NCBI RefSeq assembly: GCF_040958095.1
Contig: NC_091188.1
Coordinates: forward strand, 38,022,289 to 38,086,288
From: Procambarus clarkii
Taxonomy: Eukaryota; Arthropoda; Malacostraca; Decapoda; Cambaridae
Reading direction: 5' to 3'
Length of the DNA stretch: 64,000 bases
The translations under genes and the position numbers were made by a program. Below the pieces are notes generated by a model. The model was not told the DNA's origin. It did not search any database and worked only from the letters and a program-made list of their open reading frames with translations. Shown here piece by piece: positions 61,486 through 64,000 of the stretch. Within the stretch, counting starts at the first letter, position 1, and each line of letters opens with the position of its first letter.

Positions 61486-63651
61486 TTAGAAGATTTCTAG
61501 ACTGTGGTAGTCATTGAAGCAGTCGACAGCACATAATGGGATACCACACGTTTCACACCATGTTTGCACAAGCTTCCGTTTCTTGTCTCTACGTGTCGTT
61601 GTTTTACACACCAAGCAATCACGTTGGGCTATTGCACGCTTCACACCAGGTGGCAAATACTTAAGTTTGTGTGCTAGGAAGCCTTCAGTGTGAGCGAGGC
61701 GTGGAGTACCAGCATGCTGCAACAGTGGGTTTATGATGGGCCGCTGAATACCTGGGACATCTTTTGCAAACTTTCCTAATAACTGTATTGCAGCATCAAA
61801 TACAAAGTCACGGAAAGTGGGCTTACGTCCAGTTCTCACAAGGTACATGTTGAAACAGTTCAGCATGCTCATGTCCACAAGATGGAAGAACACTTTTTTC
61901 GTCCACCTACATGTCTTCCGCACACACTCTGCAGTGCCAATCATCATGTCTGATTTATCAATCAACCGCATGTTGATATTATAGTCTAAAACACAGTCTG
62001 GCTTATATAGTGGTGCGTTTGTTTTATGGCTCACTTTCCCACTGTTCACCATTGTTCCATCATGAATTGTTGTCAACAAGTTCACCTCTCTTTTGTCTTT
62101 CCACCGAACTGACAGAATGTTATCACTTTTCCTTCTCTGACACTCACCAACTGCAATGTCGTTGTCAAACACAGGCATTTCCCTTCGTTGTGGCTTTACT
62201 GTACCAACCAATCCGGTTCTATTTTCTAGCAAGAACCGAGCTAGCAAGGGACTTGTATAGTAATTATCTGTGTATAAAATGTGTCCCTTGTTCATCCACG
62301 GAGCCATGATGGTCTTCACTACACTCCCCGAGAATCCATGTTCGTCGTTACCGGGAATGTCTACATCACTAGCCGAGTACAGAATCATGTGTAACACGTA
62401 TCCTGTCTCACAATCACAAAGAACAAAAAATTTCAGGCCAAATCGGTTTCGTTTTGAGGGAATGTACTGTTTGAATGGAACACGTCCCTTGAAAAGTATG
62501 AGAGATTCATCAACCACCAGCTTCTGTGCTGGTACGTAAAAATCTCTGAATTTTCCAATAACATCGTTCATGTAGTGCCTCACTCGCCACAGTCTATCAT
62601 CAGGTGTTCGGTCCTGAACACTTCCAAAATGTAGACACCTGAGGAGTATCTGAAACCTGTCTCGTGACATATATTTCCCGAATAAAGGTGTTGGTATTGT
62701 CTTGTCCTTGCTCCAATAGTCATTTATTGCATGTTTGTGACAGTGCTTCATCAACAAACAGAGTGCCAAAAACACATACATTTCCGCCACTGTGGTATTT
62801 TTCCAACGCTGCAGTCGTGAAAATTCTGTGATTTCCGTCTCAATCAGGTAAGCAGCATGCAGGTTCGTTTGGTGTACAATGTATTCCATGAGTGGTTCAT
62901 CATAGAATGCTGTAAAATATTCCATCTCAGCCATGTCCTCACCTTGATTAGGGAAAAGGTTTGTAATCCCTACATCTTTATCGTCAAAGTGAGGAATATT
63001 AGGAATAAAATCGTCACCATCACTCCACTCAAGTACACCAGGCGTCCTGCGAGATGCAGAGGAAAGACGGCGAGGAAGCGATGCATACCGGCGACCAGGA
63101 GCTGAATACCGTCTGCGAGAAGCATGGCGGCTACGTGCACGTGAGGTGGGTGCACGTGAGGTGGGTGCACGTGAGGTGGGTGCACGTGAACACGAGGGTC
63201 TTGGTCCCTCATGTGGTGCCATGCGGTGGCGCTTGGCTGGGCGAGATGCTGCTGACGCGACAATTTCTCGCCCAGTTACACCACTGGTACCAGCCACAGG
63301 CTCAATAAAACTTTGATCTGAGTCACTAAACCCAGAAAAGGAGTCACCTCCCTCTGACTCGTCACCCTCAAACAGAAAATATCCACAGGAACTGTGAGGT
63401 CGTGGTAGAATTGGGGTAGGAAATGGGCGAGGAGGCATGGGAGAGCGAATAGGCCTCGCCATGGCATGGCGGTCATTCTCACTTTCACTGCTGCTGCTGC
63501 TATCACCCGACAACTGTGTATAATCCTCATCGTTGTCTGAATCGTCAAACACACTTTCTTCACCTTCAGAGAATAATTCGTGGGCTATTTGCTCTCGGGT
63601 GAGGGACTGAGTGGTGCGTGCCCGTGAGGCGTTTGACCGTGCGCTCGCCAT
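61486..63651 (-). CDS. piggyBac-like transposase, copy 2
   Basis: The same protein as copy 1, with about nine substitutions over the 763-codon frame that begins at 63777 (for example H651R, R314T, F736L and two in the LTPKQ/LTREQ stretch). The three catalytic aspartates, RAPTS repeats and Cys-rich domain are all kept. The preferred start is the ATG at 63651, with the frame also open to an ATG at 63777. Two intact near-identical copies in one window suggest a recently active family. Confidence 0.92.
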   Translation of the reverse strand: MASARSNASRARTTQSLTREQIAHELFSEGEESVFDDSDNDEDYTQLSGDSSSSSESENDRHAMARPIRSPMPPRPFPTPILPRPHSSCGYFLFEGDESEGGDSFSGFSDSDQSFIEPVAGTSGVTGREIVASAASRPAKRHRMAPHEGPRPSCSRAPTSRAPTSRAPTSRARSRHASRRRYSAPGRRYASLPRRLSSASRRTPGVLEWSDGDDFIPNIPHFDDKDVGITNLFPNQGEDMAEMEYFTAFYDEPLMEYIVHQTNLHAAYLIETEITEFSRLQRWKNTTVAEMYVFLALCLLMKHCHKHAINDYWSKDKTIPTPLFGKYMSRDRFQILLRCLHFGSVQDRTPDDRLWRVRHYMNDVIGKFRDFYVPAQKLVVDESLILFKGRVPFKQYIPSKRNRFGLKFFVLCDCETGYVLHMILYSASDVDIPGNDEHGFSGSVVKTIMAPWMNKGHILYTDNYYTSPLLARFLLENRTGLVGTVKPQRREMPVFDNDIAVGECQRRKSDNILSVRWKDKREVNLLTTIHDGTMVNSGKVSHKTNAPLYKPDCVLDYNINMRLIDKSDMMIGTAECVRKTCRWTKKVFFHLVDMSMLNCFNMYLVRTGRKPTFRDFVFDAAIQLLGKFAKDVPGIQRPIINPLLQHAGTPRLAHTEGFLAHKLKYLPPGVKRAIAQRDCLVCKTTTRRDKKRKLVQTWCETCGIPLCAVDCFNDYHSLEIF

Positions 63652-63800
63652 GGTGACTCTCGCTAAACTGAGGCCTCCCATGCCATCGAATCGTGAGCTG
63701 GATTTTTTTTCAAAATGGCCGCTGTTTACTAGAGCCCCTGGGCAGCGTATGGGACCCCCAGCTACACCGCGGGCCATTCAAATCGTGCGCGGTACCCATA

Positions 63801-63860
63801 CACTTCATATGAAGTGAAGCGCAGTTGACTGGTAAAACGATTTACACTTCATATGAAGTG
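63801..63860. promoter_or_regulatory. Paired 16-bp palindromes of piggyBac copy 2
   Basis: CACTTCATATGAAGTG at 63801-63816 and 63845-63860, same 44-bp spacing as in copy 1. Confidence 0.6.
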
Positions 63861-63876
63861 ATGCGCACTTTAAGGG

Positions 63877-64000
63877 TTAAAGGTAAGGTCTTCCGACATG
63901 AGTACACCCAGATCCTTTACATTGCCTTTTCGTTCTATGTTATGATTTGCCCGAGTTTTGTACGTGGTTTCCGTTTTTATATTTTCGTTTTTTGCATAGC
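63877..64000 (-). pseudogene. LINE-D RT continuation, cut by window end
   Basis: The minus strand reads YAKNENIKTETTYKTRANHN, then IERKGNVKDLGVLMSEDLTF, in frame with EHNKVAVTTARK at 60928 once the piggyBac-like element is removed. This is the region after RT motif C; the catalytic part lies beyond the window. Confidence 0.85.

Larger units (their letters stand above)
60929..63876 (-). mobile_element. piggyBac-like transposon, intact copy 2
   Basis: 2948 bp between TTAA (60925-60928) and TTAA (63877-63880), with the same ends and subterminal palindromes (63801-63816 and 63845-63860) as copy 1. Inserted in the Phe-Lys codons of LINE-D; removing it with one TTAA restores the LINE frame. Confidence 0.92.

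Noticed and set aside
45022..64000. MPC2 exon 3
   Set aside because: Searched by eye for an AG-bounded exon encoding GLV...RPA...IWSRYSLVI and found none; probably beyond the window.

Overview
This is eukaryotic nuclear DNA from a repeat-dense arthropod genome. I infer a decapod crustacean, perhaps a crayfish, from the mixture of CR1-like LINEs with octamer tails, Penelope-like, DIRS-like, piggyBac-like and Tigger-like elements, tRNA-derived SINEs and very long minisatellites. The species guess rests on general familiarity, not on a search.

Only two pieces look like non-transposon genes. (1) An intact intronless 494-codon frame at 15401-16885 (+) ends in a recognisable U-box of the UFD2/UBE4 type, so it is a short ubiquitin E3/E4-ligase-like gene. 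(2) Two small exons on the + strand, 22073-22157 and 44981-45021, encode the conserved start of mitochondrial pyruvate carrier 2 (MPC2). Their splice sites and phase match, and the 22.8-kb intron between them is packed with transposons. Later MPC2 exons were not found and probably lie beyond the window.

Layout. 1-15205: a nest of one CR1-like LINE family (called LINE-A). A composite of fragments in both orientations has been tandemly duplicated. An apparently intact LINE-A (5035-8977; ORF1 with an SGNH esterase domain, ORF2 with endonuclease plus RT) sits inside one copy. 15206-17750: the UBE4-like gene and flanks. 17640-21330: LINE-A, LINE-E and LINE-B fragments. 21386-22072: a LINE-C tail, a 19-bp tandem repeat and the MPC2 promoter region. 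22158-44980: MPC2 intron 1, holding LINE/SINE fragments (to 26950), a TA-flanked Tigger-like shell (26967-32183) that contains an intact piggyBac-like element, an onion of nested elements (33148-41767: outer piggyBac-like remnant, inner deleted piggyBac, inverted pair of Penelope-like elements), a further piggyBac-like end, a Tigger derivative and a SINE. 45022-64000: LINE-C, decayed DIRS-like sequence, a 3.8-kb TA-flanked inverted-repeat element carrying two huge 28-bp G-quadruplex-prone minisatellites (50295-54106), two more Tigger derivatives, a degenerate piggyBac-like relative, LINE-D, and a second intact piggyBac-like element inserted cleanly into LINE-D.

The elements interact. SINE-1 ends in the same sequence as LINE-D, which suggests LINE-D replicates it. 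SINE-2 shares a shorter tail with LINE-B. A 3'-end module of about 62 bp is shared between LINE-A and a Penelope-like element, two unrelated retroelement classes, and this is the most unexpected signal in the window. Element boundaries were read by eye and are good to a few bases where a TIR or target duplication is stated, otherwise to some tens of bases.
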